Positions 12,844 to 22,414 of a stretch of DNA of 64,000 nt are shown here, one piece after another (position 1 is the first letter of the stretch; every line of letters begins with the position of its first letter). The notes under the pieces are model-generated. The model saw only the letters and a program-made list of their open reading frames with translations, was not told the DNA's origin and did not search any database. The position numbers were made by a program, and so were the translations under genes. The DNA comes from Pseudomonas sp. ERMR1:02 (GTDB lineage Bacteria > Pseudomonadota > Gammaproteobacteria > Pseudomonadales > Pseudomonadaceae): assembly GCF_002277815.1 (NCBI RefSeq), contig NZ_NKJI01000015.1, forward strand, positions 62,001 to 126,000. Reading direction: 5' to 3'.

Positions 12844-12870
12844 AACGGCACCGGGAGGTGCCGTTTTCTT
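12844..12870 (+). terminator. Rho-independent terminator of the ABC operon
   Basis: AACGGCACC and GGTGCCGTT form a 9-base stem with a four-base loop, followed by TTCTTTT. It lies 20 bases after the binding-protein stop. Confidence 0.9.
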
Positions 12871-12883
12871 TTGTGTCTATTGA

Positions 12884-12989
12884 GGCCCTTTCGCGAGCAA
12901 GCCCGCTCCCACATGGGATCAGCTAGTGAACACAAAATTTGTGTCCGACGCTGATCCCATGTGGGAGCGGGCTTGCTCGCGAAGAGGCC
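12884..12989. repeat. REPIN (inverted REP pair)
   Basis: A near-perfect palindrome about 106 bases long. TCGCGAGCAAGCCCGCTCCC and its complement are the arms, and the core includes paired GATCCCATG / CATGGGATC ends. It is non-coding and separates the ABC operon from the toxin-antitoxin pair. Confidence 0.88.
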
Positions 12990-13059
12990 ATCCGATACGA
13001 CAAGCGTTTTCAACCGGACAAAAAATTCAAAGATACGTTGAAATAGTGTGGCCAGCTAA

Positions 13060-13435
13060 TCAGACCAGAACAGCGAGGTCCGTGTACTTGGCAACCATCG
13101 GATCGGCAGTGAGGAGCTTCATGGGTTCAGTCATGGCGGCCGCAATTATGAGGCGGTCAAAGGGTCGCGATGGTGATGTTCAAGGTCTTTCACGGCAATG
13201 GCATGCTCTGAAGTTACCGGCAGTTCGATAAAACCGCTGTCGAGGCAGTACTGACGGATTTCTTCCAGATCGACGTTTAGCTTCCCAATCCGACCTTGAT
13301 TGCCATCTCCCAGAATGTTGCTGCGCTGATGTAGATGTCAGCAGCATTCTCAATCAGCTTTCTGGCTTTCCCAGACAGCCTGGGATCATCGCCAAGTGTC
13401 CAGAGAAGGATATGCGTGTCGAGCAGAAGCCTCAT
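13060..13435 (-). pseudogene. VapC-family PIN-domain toxin (two frameshifts)
   Basis: A PIN-domain ribonuclease toxin, 125 residues if repaired. The N-terminus MRLLLDTHILLW carries the first catalytic Asp. A conserved Glu follows in TFWEMAIK, and the C-terminal Asp pair lies in HRDPFDRLI and LLTADP. Two breaks exist: near 13282 (AA should be AAA in GGGAAGC, minus strand) and near 13159-13161 (TTT should be TTTT). As written, translation stops after 51 codons. The ATG overlaps the antitoxin stop (ATGA), the usual antitoxin-first arrangement. Confidence 0.8.
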
Positions 13436-13671
13436 TGCCGTGTGTCCTCGAACGCATCGAGCATGTCGTCTGGCAGTGGGGCATCAAAGTCTTCTGGAAG
13501 CACCAGTTTGCCTTTCATCGCTCCGATACGCTGGCCGCGGGGTTTGCTCACTGGAACCAGACGAGCAAGCGCTCGACCATGCTTGGCAATCGTGATGATC
13601 TGCCCAGCCGCTGCGTCGTCGACGAGTTTGGACAGATTGTTTTTTGCTTCGGCCAAAGGAACGATGATCAT
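13432..13671 (-). CDS. Phd/YefM-type antitoxin (VapB-like)
   Basis: A 79-residue antitoxin. The N-terminus MIIVPLAEAKNNLSKLVDDAAAG is typical of Phd/YefM DNA-binding domains, followed by the TIAKHGRALARLVP strand. The C-terminal half is acidic and would bind the toxin. The start is set by a strong AGGAGA 7 bases before the ATG at 13671. The frame stays open upstream to 13863, giving MKRDIYFELADGF..., but there is no good ribosome site there and the operator dyad lies in between. It should repress its own operon. Confidence 0.85.
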   Translation of the reverse strand: MIIVPLAEAKNNLSKLVDDAAAGQIITIAKHGRALARLVPVSKPRGQRIGAMKGKLVLPEDFDAPLPDDMLDAFEDTRQ

Positions 13672-13683
13672 ACTTTCTCTCCT

Positions 13684-13711
13684 ATATTCTGGACAAATAT
13701 AGCCAGAATAT
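13684..13711. promoter_or_regulatory. Inverted repeat, probable TA autoregulatory operator
   Basis: ATATTCTGG at 13684-13692 and CCAGAATAT at 13703-13711 are exact complements, with a 10-base AT-rich spacer. It lies just upstream of the antitoxin ribosome site, where such antitoxins bind. Confidence 0.6.
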
Positions 13712-14090
13712 TTGAGGGCGGCAAAGTTACTCTGCGCCTCAGCACAGGCAAGTGGCAGGTTGGGGTTTCGCGCTTCGTAGGGTAGATGCACGTCTTTATA
13801 TTGATGTTCAGCAGCGAAGGCGTGGAAGCCATCTGCCAATTCAAAATAGATATCACGTTTCATTATTTGATTTCGCCTCGGTTGAGCCTTCCAGCAGTCA
13901 TCCAAGATAGAGCTTTAGGCTCAACGCTGGCTGTAGGACGAAACGGACAATCTGGCGAGAGCCTTCTGTAATTGCCGGAGGCTTGGAGTCCAGCGGTAAA
14001 AAATCGTACAAAAGCCATCATACGATCCGCTATGTCCAGCTCATGTGGGAACGAGCGGGCCCGCTCTCACAGGTTGGTCGCTCACCGCAA
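13712..14090. other. Non-coding gap between TA operon and czcS
   Basis: No gene is supported here. In frame with the antitoxin, 13672-13863 (minus) could encode MKRDIYFELADGFHAF..., which resembles the first residues of MqsA/HigA-like antitoxins and may be a remnant. At 14053-14066 the 14-base perfect palindrome GAGCGGGCCCGCTC, flanked by GTGGGA and TCACA, resembles a decayed REP and could end czcS transcripts. Confidence 0.4.
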
Positions 14091-15491
14091 TCACTCGTTG
14101 GCTTCAGGAAACCCCAACCGAAACACCGTCATTGTGCCAGGCAAACTTTTCACCTCCGCAACCCCCTGATGCAGGCTCATGATCGAACGCACGATGGCCA
14201 AGCCCAGTCCGGTGCTGCCCTGCGCGCGGGAACGACTGCTGTCGACCCGGTAAAAGCGGTCGAACAGGTGCGGTAGGTGCTGCGCTTCGATGCCGGCGCC
14301 GGGATTGCTTACCAATAGCGAAACCTGTGTGGCCCCTCGTTCTATGAGCAGAGATACCGATTGCCCTTCCGGGCAATGGCGCAGGGCATTGGATAGCAGG
14401 TTGGAGATCGCCCGCTGGATCATCAAGCGATCGCCCAGCACACGCGCGCTGCCCACCACACTCAGATCAATCCGCTTCTCCTGCGCCGATAGGGAAAACA
14501 ACTCGGCGACTTTCAACGCTTCGTCTTCCAGAGCGATCGACTCGAAAGGCGCGTGCGCCGTCGGTTGGCTGGCCTGCGCCAGAAACAGCATGTCCGAGAC
14601 GATTCGCGCAACACGCTCCAGTTCTTCGGTGCAGGACACCAGAACGTCTTTGTACTCCTCAACCGTTCGCTCTCGCGACAGCGTCACTTGGGCTTTACCC
14701 ATCAAGTTGTTGATGGGCGTGCGCAGTTCGTGGGCGAGGTCGTCGCAGAACTGCGACAACTGCTGCACGCCATTGTCGAGGCGATGCAGCATGAAATTGA
14801 TGCCCTGCGCCAGTTCGCTGAGTTCCTGGGGCATGTTCACCACCGACAGCCGATGGTCAAGGTCTTGCGTCGAAACCATCGCTGCCACTTTGCGAAACTC
14901 GCGCATCGGTGCCAGACCTCGCTGCACCGCCCACCAGGCACTGAGGCCGATGAGGATCAGCAACAGCGGCAAAGCAACCAGCGTCGAGCGCAGATAAGCG
15001 CGCAGCAATGCCTGATCGTGTTCACTGTCCGTGGACAGCAGCACCGGGACGCTGGTCCCGTCCTTGATACGGATCAGCCTGGACGCGGTGAGAAATTTTG
15101 CGCCCTTGGCGTCGACGCTGCTGGAGTAAGCCAGTTGATCGGTGGCCGCCCGCACTTCCTTTAGTTCGAGGCGTGGATCGGCCATGCCGGAGCCGGATTT
15201 GAGCAGTGGTGTGCGCAGGTAGTACCGGTCATAAATGGTCAGGGTGAGGTTGTCATGCCCCATGACTTGATCGAGCAGAATGTGTGGCTTCGAACTGATT
15301 TCGCCGGGATTGGTATACATCGACAGGCTGTGCTCGACCTGTTGCATTTTCCTGGCCAGGCTGTCCCTGGATAACGCATTCAATTCGTGGGTCAGGGCAA
15401 AGTAGGCCAGTACCGCCAGGAACACCACCAGCAGAGCTCCGAGAATACTGACCGTCAGACCCAACCGCAGCGACAGGCTTGCAGGCTTCAT
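14091..15491 (-). CDS. czcS: Heavy-metal sensor histidine kinase (CzcS/CopS family)
   Basis: Inner-membrane sensor kinase, 466 residues. One membrane segment lies at residues 9-32 and a second near 165-187, with a periplasmic metal-sensing domain between. HAMP follows, then the H-box (LAHELRTPINN) and HATPase_c with an N-box (ISNLLSNALRH) and GTGLGLAIV-type G-box (here STGLGLAIV). Start MKPASLSLRL at 15491 overlaps the regulator stop (ATGA); a longer open frame to 15629 is out of register with the regulator's own coding and is rejected. Metal type (Zn/Cd/Co or Cu) is inferred from the neighbouring czcCBA. Confidence 0.92.
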   Translation of the reverse strand: MKPASLSLRLGLTVSILGALLVVFLAVLAYFALTHELNALSRDSLARKMQQVEHSLSMYTNPGEISSKPHILLDQVMGHDNLTLTIYDRYYLRTPLLKSGSGMADPRLELKEVRAATDQLAYSSSVDAKGAKFLTASRLIRIKDGTSVPVLLSTDSEHDQALLRAYLRSTLVALPLLLILIGLSAWWAVQRGLAPMREFRKVAAMVSTQDLDHRLSVVNMPQELSELAQGINFMLHRLDNGVQQLSQFCDDLAHELRTPINNLMGKAQVTLSRERTVEEYKDVLVSCTEELERVARIVSDMLFLAQASQPTAHAPFESIALEDEALKVAELFSLSAQEKRIDLSVVGSARVLGDRLMIQRAISNLLSNALRHCPEGQSVSLLIERGATQVSLLVSNPGAGIEAQHLPHLFDRFYRVDSSRSRAQGSTGLGLAIVRSIMSLHQGVAEVKSLPGTMTVFRLGFPEANE

Positions 15492-16162
15492 TCCCGCGCC
15501 TCCAGCACATAGCCGACGCCGCGCAGGGTATGGATCAGTTTGCTGTCGAACGGATCGTCGATCTTCGCCCGCAGGCGCCGGATCGAGACCTCGACTACAT
15601 TGGTGTCGCAGTCGAAGTTCATGTCCCACACCAGGGAAATGATCTGGGTACGGGTGAGCACTTCACCGGACTGGCGCATCAGCAGATGCAACAGGGCGAA
15701 CTCCTTGGTGGTCAGGTCGATGCGCTGCACGCCACGAAAGGCCCGGTGACGCCCTGGATCGAGTTCCAGATCGGCGACCTTGAGTACTTGCGGCACCGGG
15801 GTGTTTTCGCTTCGACGCATCAGGGTGCGTACCCGTGCGAGTAATTCCGGAAACTCGAACGGCTTGACCAGATAGTCGTCGGCGCCCAGATCCAGGCCAC
15901 GGATCTTGTCGGCCAGGCGACCGCGTGCGGTCAGCATCATCACCCGGGTGGAGTGGGTGCGGCGCAATTGTTCAAGCACGCCCCAGCCGTCCAGTTCCGG
16001 CAGATTGACGTCCAGAATGATCAGGTCGTAAAGCTGTTGTCGGGCCAGATGAAGTCCATCCGCGCCGGTTGCTGCGCGGTCAACGATATAACCACTTTCC
16101 GTCAGTCCCTGGTGCAAGTACTCGGCAGCTTTGAACTCGTCCTCGATGACAAGGATTCGCAT
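15488..16162 (-). CDS. czcR: Heavy-metal response regulator (CzcR/CopR family)
   Basis: OmpR-type regulator, 224 residues. The receiver domain has the acidic pair E7-D8, phospho-acceptor Asp near residue 51 (LIILDVNLPELDGW) and Lys near 101 (LVKPF). The C-terminal winged helix ends TLRGVGYVLE, and the NFDCDTNVVEVSIRRLRAKID segment is typical of CzcR/CopR/IrlR. It forms an operon with the kinase gene and is divergent from czcC across 468 bases, which contain a MerR-type promoter pointing towards it. Confidence 0.93.
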   Translation of the reverse strand: MRILVIEDEFKAAEYLHQGLTESGYIVDRAATGADGLHLARQQLYDLIILDVNLPELDGWGVLEQLRRTHSTRVMMLTARGRLADKIRGLDLGADDYLVKPFEFPELLARVRTLMRRSENTPVPQVLKVADLELDPGRHRAFRGVQRIDLTTKEFALLHLLMRQSGEVLTRTQIISLVWDMNFDCDTNVVEVSIRRLRAKIDDPFDSKLIHTLRGVGYVLEARE

Positions 16163-16310
16163 GGTAAATCACCACTTTTATTTAATGGATGCGTCATTAA
16201 GGTGGTCGGGAAAGTTGTTGTTTTTGTAGGGTCTTCCGGACGGTTTTCAATAACAGCTGAATGATTGGGTTCTTGCTTTCCTACAGTTTTTTCTCTTGAT
16301 CAGGACGTTG

Positions 16311-16341
16311 AGGCTAAAGTCTGTAGTGACTACAGAGTCAA
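16311..16341 (-). promoter_or_regulatory. MerR-type (CadR/PbrR/ZntR-like) promoter towards czcRS
   Basis: On the minus strand TTGACT (16341-16336) and TAGCCT (16316-16311) are separated by 19 bases, the long spacer typical of MerR-family promoters. The spacer carries the dyad CTGTAGTGACTACAG (16321-16335, + strand), an exact palindrome around one base, as in CadR/PbrR operators. The start would be about 140-150 bases upstream of czcR. No merR-family gene is in the window. Confidence 0.68.
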
Positions 16342-16365
16342 TCGAAGTCGTTGATTTAGAGCTGT

Positions 16366-16384
16366 CTGCGACAGCTTGTCGCAG
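16366..16384. promoter_or_regulatory. Inverted repeat in the czcR-czcC spacer
   Basis: CTGCGACA and TGTCGCAG are exact complements with a GCT spacer. The site lies between the MerR-type promoter and czcC, so it could bind the response regulator or another factor. No consensus was matched with certainty. Confidence 0.45.
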
Positions 16385-16630
16385 AATTTGGCGCCGGAAA
16401 TCCATCTGCCTCATGCGAATTTAAATTGGGCAAGTACTATTCGGAAGATAAAGTCCGGACATGTGTTTCGTTGTATTGCTGTGTCGATTTTGCACTTCGC
16501 ATGCTAGATCGAAATTACTAATGATGATCGTGGATAACGTATTTGTAATGTTCCAGTCACCTTGCCGATAAGTTCAAAACCCTACCTTGGCGGCATCGAA
16601 AGTTTCTTGATTTGTAAAGGAAGTATCCAA

Positions 16631-17911
16631 TTGCCCGGGTTAAATGAACTGACGGCGCGATCACGCCTGAAAAACACAATGCGGGTGGTGAGTACCACTG
16701 GCCTTTTGTTATTGGCAGGTCCTTGTTTTGCGGCTGTTCCGTCGGTGTCGACACTGACCCTCGATCAGGCCCTGCAAACGGCGTTTGCCGGCAACCCCGA
16801 ACTTGCCGCGGCTCAATGGGAGATCGGTATCGCTGAAGGTGATCGGCGTCAGGCGGCGCTGATACCCAATCCCGAAGTATCCTGGGAGGCCGAGGATACC
16901 CGGCGCGACTCGCGAACCACCACGGTGATGATCAGCCAGCCGATCGAGTTGGGCGGCAAGCGCGGCGCGCGAATCGACGTCGCCAGCCGGGCGCAGGATG
17001 CCGCCGGGATAGAATTGGAGCGCAAGCGCAATGCTTTGCGCGCGGATGTGATTCAGGCGTTTTGCGCAGCCGAAACGGCGCAGCAAAGGTTGCAGTTGTC
17101 CCGTCAGTCGCAGGCTTTGGCCGAGCAGGGTTTGCGGGTGGCGCAAGGACGTATCCAGGCGGGCAAGTCGTCGCCGGTTGAAGGTACGCGGGCTCAGGTG
17201 CAATTGTCTGAAGTGCGGCTGGAGCTGAGCCGGGCCGAGCGCGATCAAGCCAATGCCTATCAGCAATTGGCGCAGGTCATGGGCGCGCCGTTGCCGACGT
17301 TGGTCAGTGTGCAACCTGCCCTCCACGGCATGCCTGCCGTGCCGCCGCCAACCCGGTTGCTTGAACGACTGAATGAAACTGCTGAACTGCGCCTGGCTAA
17401 ATTGCAGATCGATCAGCGTGAAGCCTCATTGGGGCTGGAGAAGGCGCAGCGGATTCCCGATCTCACCGTGAGCATTGGCAGTCAGTACAGCGAACTGGAG
17501 CGCGAGCGGGTAAATGTCGTCGGGCTATCAATGCCCATCCCGTTGTTCAACCGCAATCAGGGCAATGTGCTGTCGGCGGCGCGACGTGCCGATCAGGCAC
17601 GGGATCTGCGCAATGCCACCGAACTGCGTTTGCGCACGGAAATCCAGACCACGCTGGCGCAATGGCAGACCGCCAATGGCGAGGTCAGTGCATTCGATCA
17701 AACCATCCTGCCGGCCGCGCAGAGCGCAGTCGACAGCGCGACCCGCGGCTTCGAAATGGGCAAGTTCGGTTTTCTGGATGTACTCGATGCCCAGCGAACT
17801 CTGATCGGTGCTCGTACCCAGTACATCCAGGCCGTTGCCGAAGCGACAGACGCCAGAGTTCGCATTGAACGCATTTTTGGGGATCTCGGCGCGCCAGGCG
17901 TGAACCGCTGA
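16631..17911 (+). CDS. czcC: CzcC-type outer-membrane efflux protein
   Basis: TolC-like outer-membrane factor of the metal RND pump. Two OEP repeats are visible, starting LDQALQTAFAGNPELAAA and, in the second half, LRLAKLQIDQREASLGLEKA, with the TRGFEMGKFGFLDVLDAQR signature near the end. A signal peptide (VVSTTGLLLLAGPCFA) ends before AVPSVS. The start is uncertain: TTG at 16631 has AAAGGAAG at 16617-16624 and gives 426 residues; ATG at 16679 gives a shorter leader but lacks a ribosome site; the frame is open to 16562. First gene of czcCBA, 86 bases ahead of czcB. Confidence 0.88.
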   Translation: MPGLNELTARSRLKNTMRVVSTTGLLLLAGPCFAAVPSVSTLTLDQALQTAFAGNPELAAAQWEIGIAEGDRRQAALIPNPEVSWEAEDTRRDSRTTTVMISQPIELGGKRGARIDVASRAQDAAGIELERKRNALRADVIQAFCAAETAQQRLQLSRQSQALAEQGLRVAQGRIQAGKSSPVEGTRAQVQLSEVRLELSRAERDQANAYQQLAQVMGAPLPTLVSVQPALHGMPAVPPPTRLLERLNETAELRLAKLQIDQREASLGLEKAQRIPDLTVSIGSQYSELERERVNVVGLSMPIPLFNRNQGNVLSAARRADQARDLRNATELRLRTEIQTTLAQWQTANGEVSAFDQTILPAAQSAVDSATRGFEMGKFGFLDVLDAQRTLIGARTQYIQAVAEATDARVRIERIFGDLGAPGVNR

Positions 17912-17997
17912 ATTTCATTCCACATCTTTAACAACTGCTCTACCGCGCAGTACCAGGGAAACCGTGGCTGTCGGCGGCATGACGCAGAGGAGTTTTC

Positions 17998-19203
17998 ATG
18001 GATAAAAAACTGATGGTTGTCGCTGCGGCGGCGTTGACCCTGGGCATCGGAATCGGCGGATTGTGGGTGGGTAACTCATCCATTGACGCTCATGCCGATG
18101 AAGCGTCGGAGCACGCCGATCATGCCGAAGAAGGCGCATCAGCCGGCGGCGAACATGCCGAAGGTGAAAGCGAGGAAGGGCACCTGACCCTCAGTGGCGA
18201 ACAGATCGCAGCGGCCGGCATTCAACTGGCCGAAGCCCGTGCGCAGAGCATCAGCCTCGGGATGCCGTTCCCCGGTGAAGTGCGCTTCGACGAAGACCGC
18301 ACCGCGCACGTGGTGCCGCGAGTGCCGGGAGTGGTTGAGTCGGTGCAAGTCAATCTCGGGCAGTCTGTGAAAAAGGGCCAGTTGTTGGCGGTGATCGCCA
18401 GTCAGCAGATCTCCGACCAGCGCAGCGAGCAGGCTGCCGCGCAACGGCGTCTGGCGTTGGCTCGCACCACCTTCGAGCGTGAGCGCCAGTTGTGGCAGGA
18501 CAAAATCTCTGCCGAGCAGGATTTTCTTCAGGCTCGACAGGCGCTGGAAGAAGCTGAAATCGCCCTGGACAATGCCCGGCAGAAAATCAGCGTGCTCAGT
18601 GGCAGTGCCGTCGCCAGCGGAGGCAACCGCTACGAGCTACGGGCGCCGTTCGATGGCGTGGTGGTGGAAAAACACCTGACGCCGGGTGAGGTGGTCGACG
18701 AAACAACAAATGCCTTTACGCTCTCGGACCTGTCCAGGGTGTGGGTGACCTTTGGCGTTTCGCCCAAGGATTTGGACAAGGTGCAAGTGGGCAAACCGGT
18801 CACGATCAGCGCTTCGGAGCTGAACGCCGAAGTCGAGGGGACCGTGGCGTATGTCGGCAGTTTACTGGGAGAGCAGACGCGTACCGCGACGGTTCGCGTG
18901 ACCCTGGCCAATCCTCAGGGCGCCTGGCGTCCCGGGCTGTTCGTGACCGCACTGGTCGCGACCGACAGCCGCCAAACCAAGGTAGCCGTCCCGGAAACCG
19001 CGATCCAGACCGTCGAGGACAAACCCACGGTGTTCATTCGCACCGTCGACGGCTTCAAGGCACAGCCGGTGGAGCTGGGCAGCCGCGCGGCCGGCCAGGT
19101 GGAAATTACTCAAGGACTGGAGGCCGGTATGCAAGTCGTCGACGCCGGCAGCTTCATTCTCAAATCGGAGCTGGGCAAAGCCTCGGCCGAACATTCCCAC
19201 TGA
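17998..19203 (+). CDS. czcB: CzcB-type membrane-fusion (periplasmic adaptor) protein
   Basis: Adaptor linking CzcA to CzcC, 401 residues. The N-terminal anchor (residues 5-27) is followed by a His/Glu/Asp-rich stretch (residues 32-60, with HADEASEHADHAEE), a plausible periplasmic metal-binding segment. A barrel-sandwich domain (VPGVVESVQVNLGQSVKKGQ) splits around a coiled-coil hairpin (about 145-200), then come beta-barrel and C-terminal domains. It ends in HSH. ATG at 17998 follows GAGGAG with good spacing. czcA begins 27 bases later. Confidence 0.95.
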   Translation: MDKKLMVVAAAALTLGIGIGGLWVGNSSIDAHADEASEHADHAEEGASAGGEHAEGESEEGHLTLSGEQIAAAGIQLAEARAQSISLGMPFPGEVRFDEDRTAHVVPRVPGVVESVQVNLGQSVKKGQLLAVIASQQISDQRSEQAAAQRRLALARTTFERERQLWQDKISAEQDFLQARQALEEAEIALDNARQKISVLSGSAVASGGNRYELRAPFDGVVVEKHLTPGEVVDETTNAFTLSDLSRVWVTFGVSPKDLDKVQVGKPVTISASELNAEVEGTVAYVGSLLGEQTRTATVRVTLANPQGAWRPGLFVTALVATDSRQTKVAVPETAIQTVEDKPTVFIRTVDGFKAQPVELGSRAAGQVEITQGLEAGMQVVDAGSFILKSELGKASAEHSH

Positions 19204-19230
19204 TCCGCCCCCCCCGACGAGAAGGTTCTC

Positions 19231-22200
19231 ATGTTCGAACGCCTGATCCAGTTTGCCATCGAGCAGCGCATCATCGTGCTGCTCGCCGTTCTACTCATGG
19301 CCGGCCTCGGCATCGCCAGTTACCAAAGCTGCCGATCGACGCCGTGCCCGACATCACCAACGTTCAGGTGCAGATCAATACTGGTGCCGCTGGGTTCTCA
19401 CCGCTGGAAACCGAGCAGCGCATCACCTTTCCGATAGAAACCGCCATGGCCGGCCTGCCAGCGCTGGAACAGACCCGTTCGCTGTCGCGTTCCGGGTTGT
19501 CGCAGGTCACGGTGATCTTCAAGGATGGCACCGATCTGTTCTTTGCCCGGCAATTGGTCAACGAGCGCTTGCAGATCGCCAAGGAGCAATTGCCTGAAGG
19601 TACGCAGGCGCAGATGGGGCCGATTTCCACCGGCCTTGGCGAAATTTTCCTGTGGACGGTAGAGGCACAGGAAGGTGCGCTCAAGGACGACGGAACCGCC
19701 TACACGCCAACTGATCTGCGGGTGATTCAGGACTGGATCATCAAGCCGCAGTTGCGCAATGTTCCAGGCGTGGCCGAGATCAACACCATCGGCGGGTTTG
19801 CCAAGGAGTATCAGATTGCGCCCGATCCGAAAAAACTGGCCGCCTACAAACTGACTCTCACTGACCTTGTCACAGCGCTGGAGCGCAACAACGCCAACGT
19901 CGGTGCCGGTTACATCGAGCGCAGCGGCGAACAACTGCTGATTCGCGCACCCGGCCAAGTGGCAAGTACCGAGGACATTGCCAATATCGTGATGGCCAAC
20001 GTCGACGGCACGCCGATCCGGGTCAGGAATGTCGCGACCGTGGACATCGGTCGTGAACTGCGCACCGGCGCCGCCACGGAGAACGGCCGGGAAGTGGTAC
20101 TGGGTACGGTGTTCATGCTGATCGGCGAAAATAGCCGCACTGTCTCCCAAGCGGTGGCCGCCAGACTCGAGCAGATCAACCGCTCACTGCCCAAAGGCGT
20201 GATCGCCGTAGCGGTGTATGACCGCACGCACCTGGTAGACAAGGCGATTGCCACGGTGAAGAAGAATCTGGTCGAAGGCGCGGTGTTGGTCATCGCGATT
20301 CTGTTCCTGTTTCTGGGCAACATTCGTGCGGCATTGATTACCGCCATGGTGATTCCACTGTCGATGCTTTTCACTTTTACCGGCATGTTCAGCAATAAGG
20401 TCAGTGCCAATCTCATGAGCCTCGGCGCTCTGGATTTCGGCATCATCGTTGACGGCGCGGTGGTGATCGTCGAAAACACCCTGCGGCGGCTGGCCCATGC
20501 CCAGCAACATCACGGGCGTCTGCTGACTCGATCCGAGCGCTTCCATGAAGTGTTCGCGGCGGCCAAAGAGGCGCGCCGCCCGCTGATTTTCGGCCAGTTG
20601 ATCATTATGGTCGTGTATCTGCCGATCTTCGCCCTGAGCGGTGTTGAAGGAAAAATGTTCCACCCGATGGCCTTCACCGTGGTCATCGCGTTGTTGGGCG
20701 CCATGCTCTTGTCCGTAACGTTTGTCCCGGCGGCCATCGCGCTGTTTGTCACCGGCAAGGTCAAGGAACAGGAAGGTGTGGTCATGCGCGGCGCGCGTCG
20801 GCTGTATGCGCCGGCACTGGCCTGGGTCATGGGCCATCGGGCATTCGCCGTCGCCATGGCGCTCGCGGTGATTGCGCTCAGTGGCGTGTTGACCAGCCGC
20901 ATGGGCAGCGAGTTTGTGCCGAGCCTCAGTGAAGGCGATTTTGCCCTGCAAGCCTTGCGGGTGCCGGGCACCAGTTTGACGCAGTCGGTCGATATGCAGC
21001 AGCGTCTGGAAACACTGATTCTCGCCAAAGTGCCGGAGGTCGAGCGCGTTTTCGCCCGTACCGGCACCGCTGAAATTGCCTCAGACCCGATGCCGCCGAA
21101 CATCTCCGATAGCTACGTAATGCTTAAGCCGAAGGAGCAGTGGCCGGATCCGGGCAAGCCCCGTGAAACGCTGATGGCCGAGCTGCAACAGGTTGCCGCG
21201 ACGCTGCCGGGCAGCAACTATGAGCTGTCGCAACCGATCCAGTTGCGCTTCAACGAACTGATTTCCGGCGTGCGCAGTGATGTGGCGGTCAAGGTGTTCG
21301 GTGATGACATGGCTGTGCTCAACAGTACGGCAGCGAAGATTGCTGCCGCCATGCAAAAAATCAGTGGCGCCTCCGAGGTCAAGGTCGAGCAGACCTCCGG
21401 CCTGCCGGTACTGACCATCAACATCGACCGCGACAAGGCGGCGCGTTACGGGCTCAACGTCGGCGATGTGCAAGACACCATTGCCGTCGCGGTTGGCGGA
21501 CGGCAGGCAGGCACGTTGTATGAAGGTGACCGGCGATTCGACATGGTGGTGCGTTTGTCCGATGCCATGCGTAAGGATATCGATGGCTTGTCGGCGCTAT
21601 TGATTCCGGTGCCGGCGCCGCTCAATGGCAATGCCGGGCAGATCGGTTTCATCGCGCTCAAGGAGGTTGCCAGCCTCGATCTGGTATTGGGGCCGAATCA
21701 AGTCAGTCGCGAGAACGGCAAGCGCCTGGTGATCGTCAGCGCCAACGTGCGTGGACGCGATATCGGATCCTTCGTAGAGGAGGCGGGCGAAGCGCTTGAG
21801 CGCGATGTTCAGATCCCTGCCGGTTACTGGATCAGTTGGGGCGGGCAGTTCGAGCAGTTGCAATCGGCTGCCAAACGCTTGCAGATCGTGGTGCCGGTCG
21901 CGTTGCTGCTGGTGTTCGGCCTGCTGTTCATGATGTTCAACAACCTCAAGGACGGCCTGCTGGTGTTCACCGGGATTCCGTTTGCCTTGACCGGTGGTGT
22001 CATGGCCTTGTGGTTGCGTGATATCCCGCTGTCGATATCTGCTGGCGTCGGTTTCATCGCACTGTCGGGGTGGCGGTGCTTAACGGTCTGGTGATGATCG
22101 CGTTTATCCGCAACCTGCGCGAGGAGGGCCGCTCACTGGGCGATGCGATCAACGAAGGCGCACTCACACGTCTGCGGCCGGTGCTGATGACGGCGCTTGT

Positions 22201-22363
22201 GGCTTCGTTGGGCTTCATTCCCATGGCATTGGCTACCGGCACCGGTGCGGAGGTGCAACGCCCGCTGGCAACGGTGGTGATTGGGGGCATTCTGTCCTCC
22301 ACTATCCTCACGCTGTTATTGCTTCCTGCGCTGTATCAGATGGCCCATCGGCGTGAAGTGTAG
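19231..22363 (+). pseudogene. czcA: CzcA-type heavy-metal RND efflux pump (two frameshifts)
   Basis: Inner-membrane proton/metal antiporter, 1044 residues if repaired. The family signature DFGIIVDGAVVIVEN with its intramembrane acidic residues is intact in TM4. The N-terminus MFERLIQFAIEQR is followed by TM1. Frame breaks: near 19325-19327 AAA should be AAAA (restores YQKLPIDAVPDITN), and near 22067-22070 GGGG should be GGGGG (restores GVAVLNGLVMI). As written, the reading starting at 19231 stops after 68 codons, and the last 98 codons are detached. Without them the antiporter lacks its final helices. Length and partners fit Zn/Cd/Co export. Confidence 0.92.
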
Positions 22364-22414
22364 GAGCAAAGCTTGCTCGCGAAACGGCCTGACTTTTCAG
22401 GATGTACGCAGCCT

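Noticed and set aside
13040..13960. CRISPR array, tRNA or rRNA genes anywhere in the window
   Set aside because: No regularly spaced repeats and no tRNA- or rRNA-like sequence were seen here or elsewhere.
18741..19320. Start of the long frame that contains most of czcA
   Set aside because: This part lies out of register inside czcB. czcA begins at 19231, and the long frame arises from the missing A near 19325.
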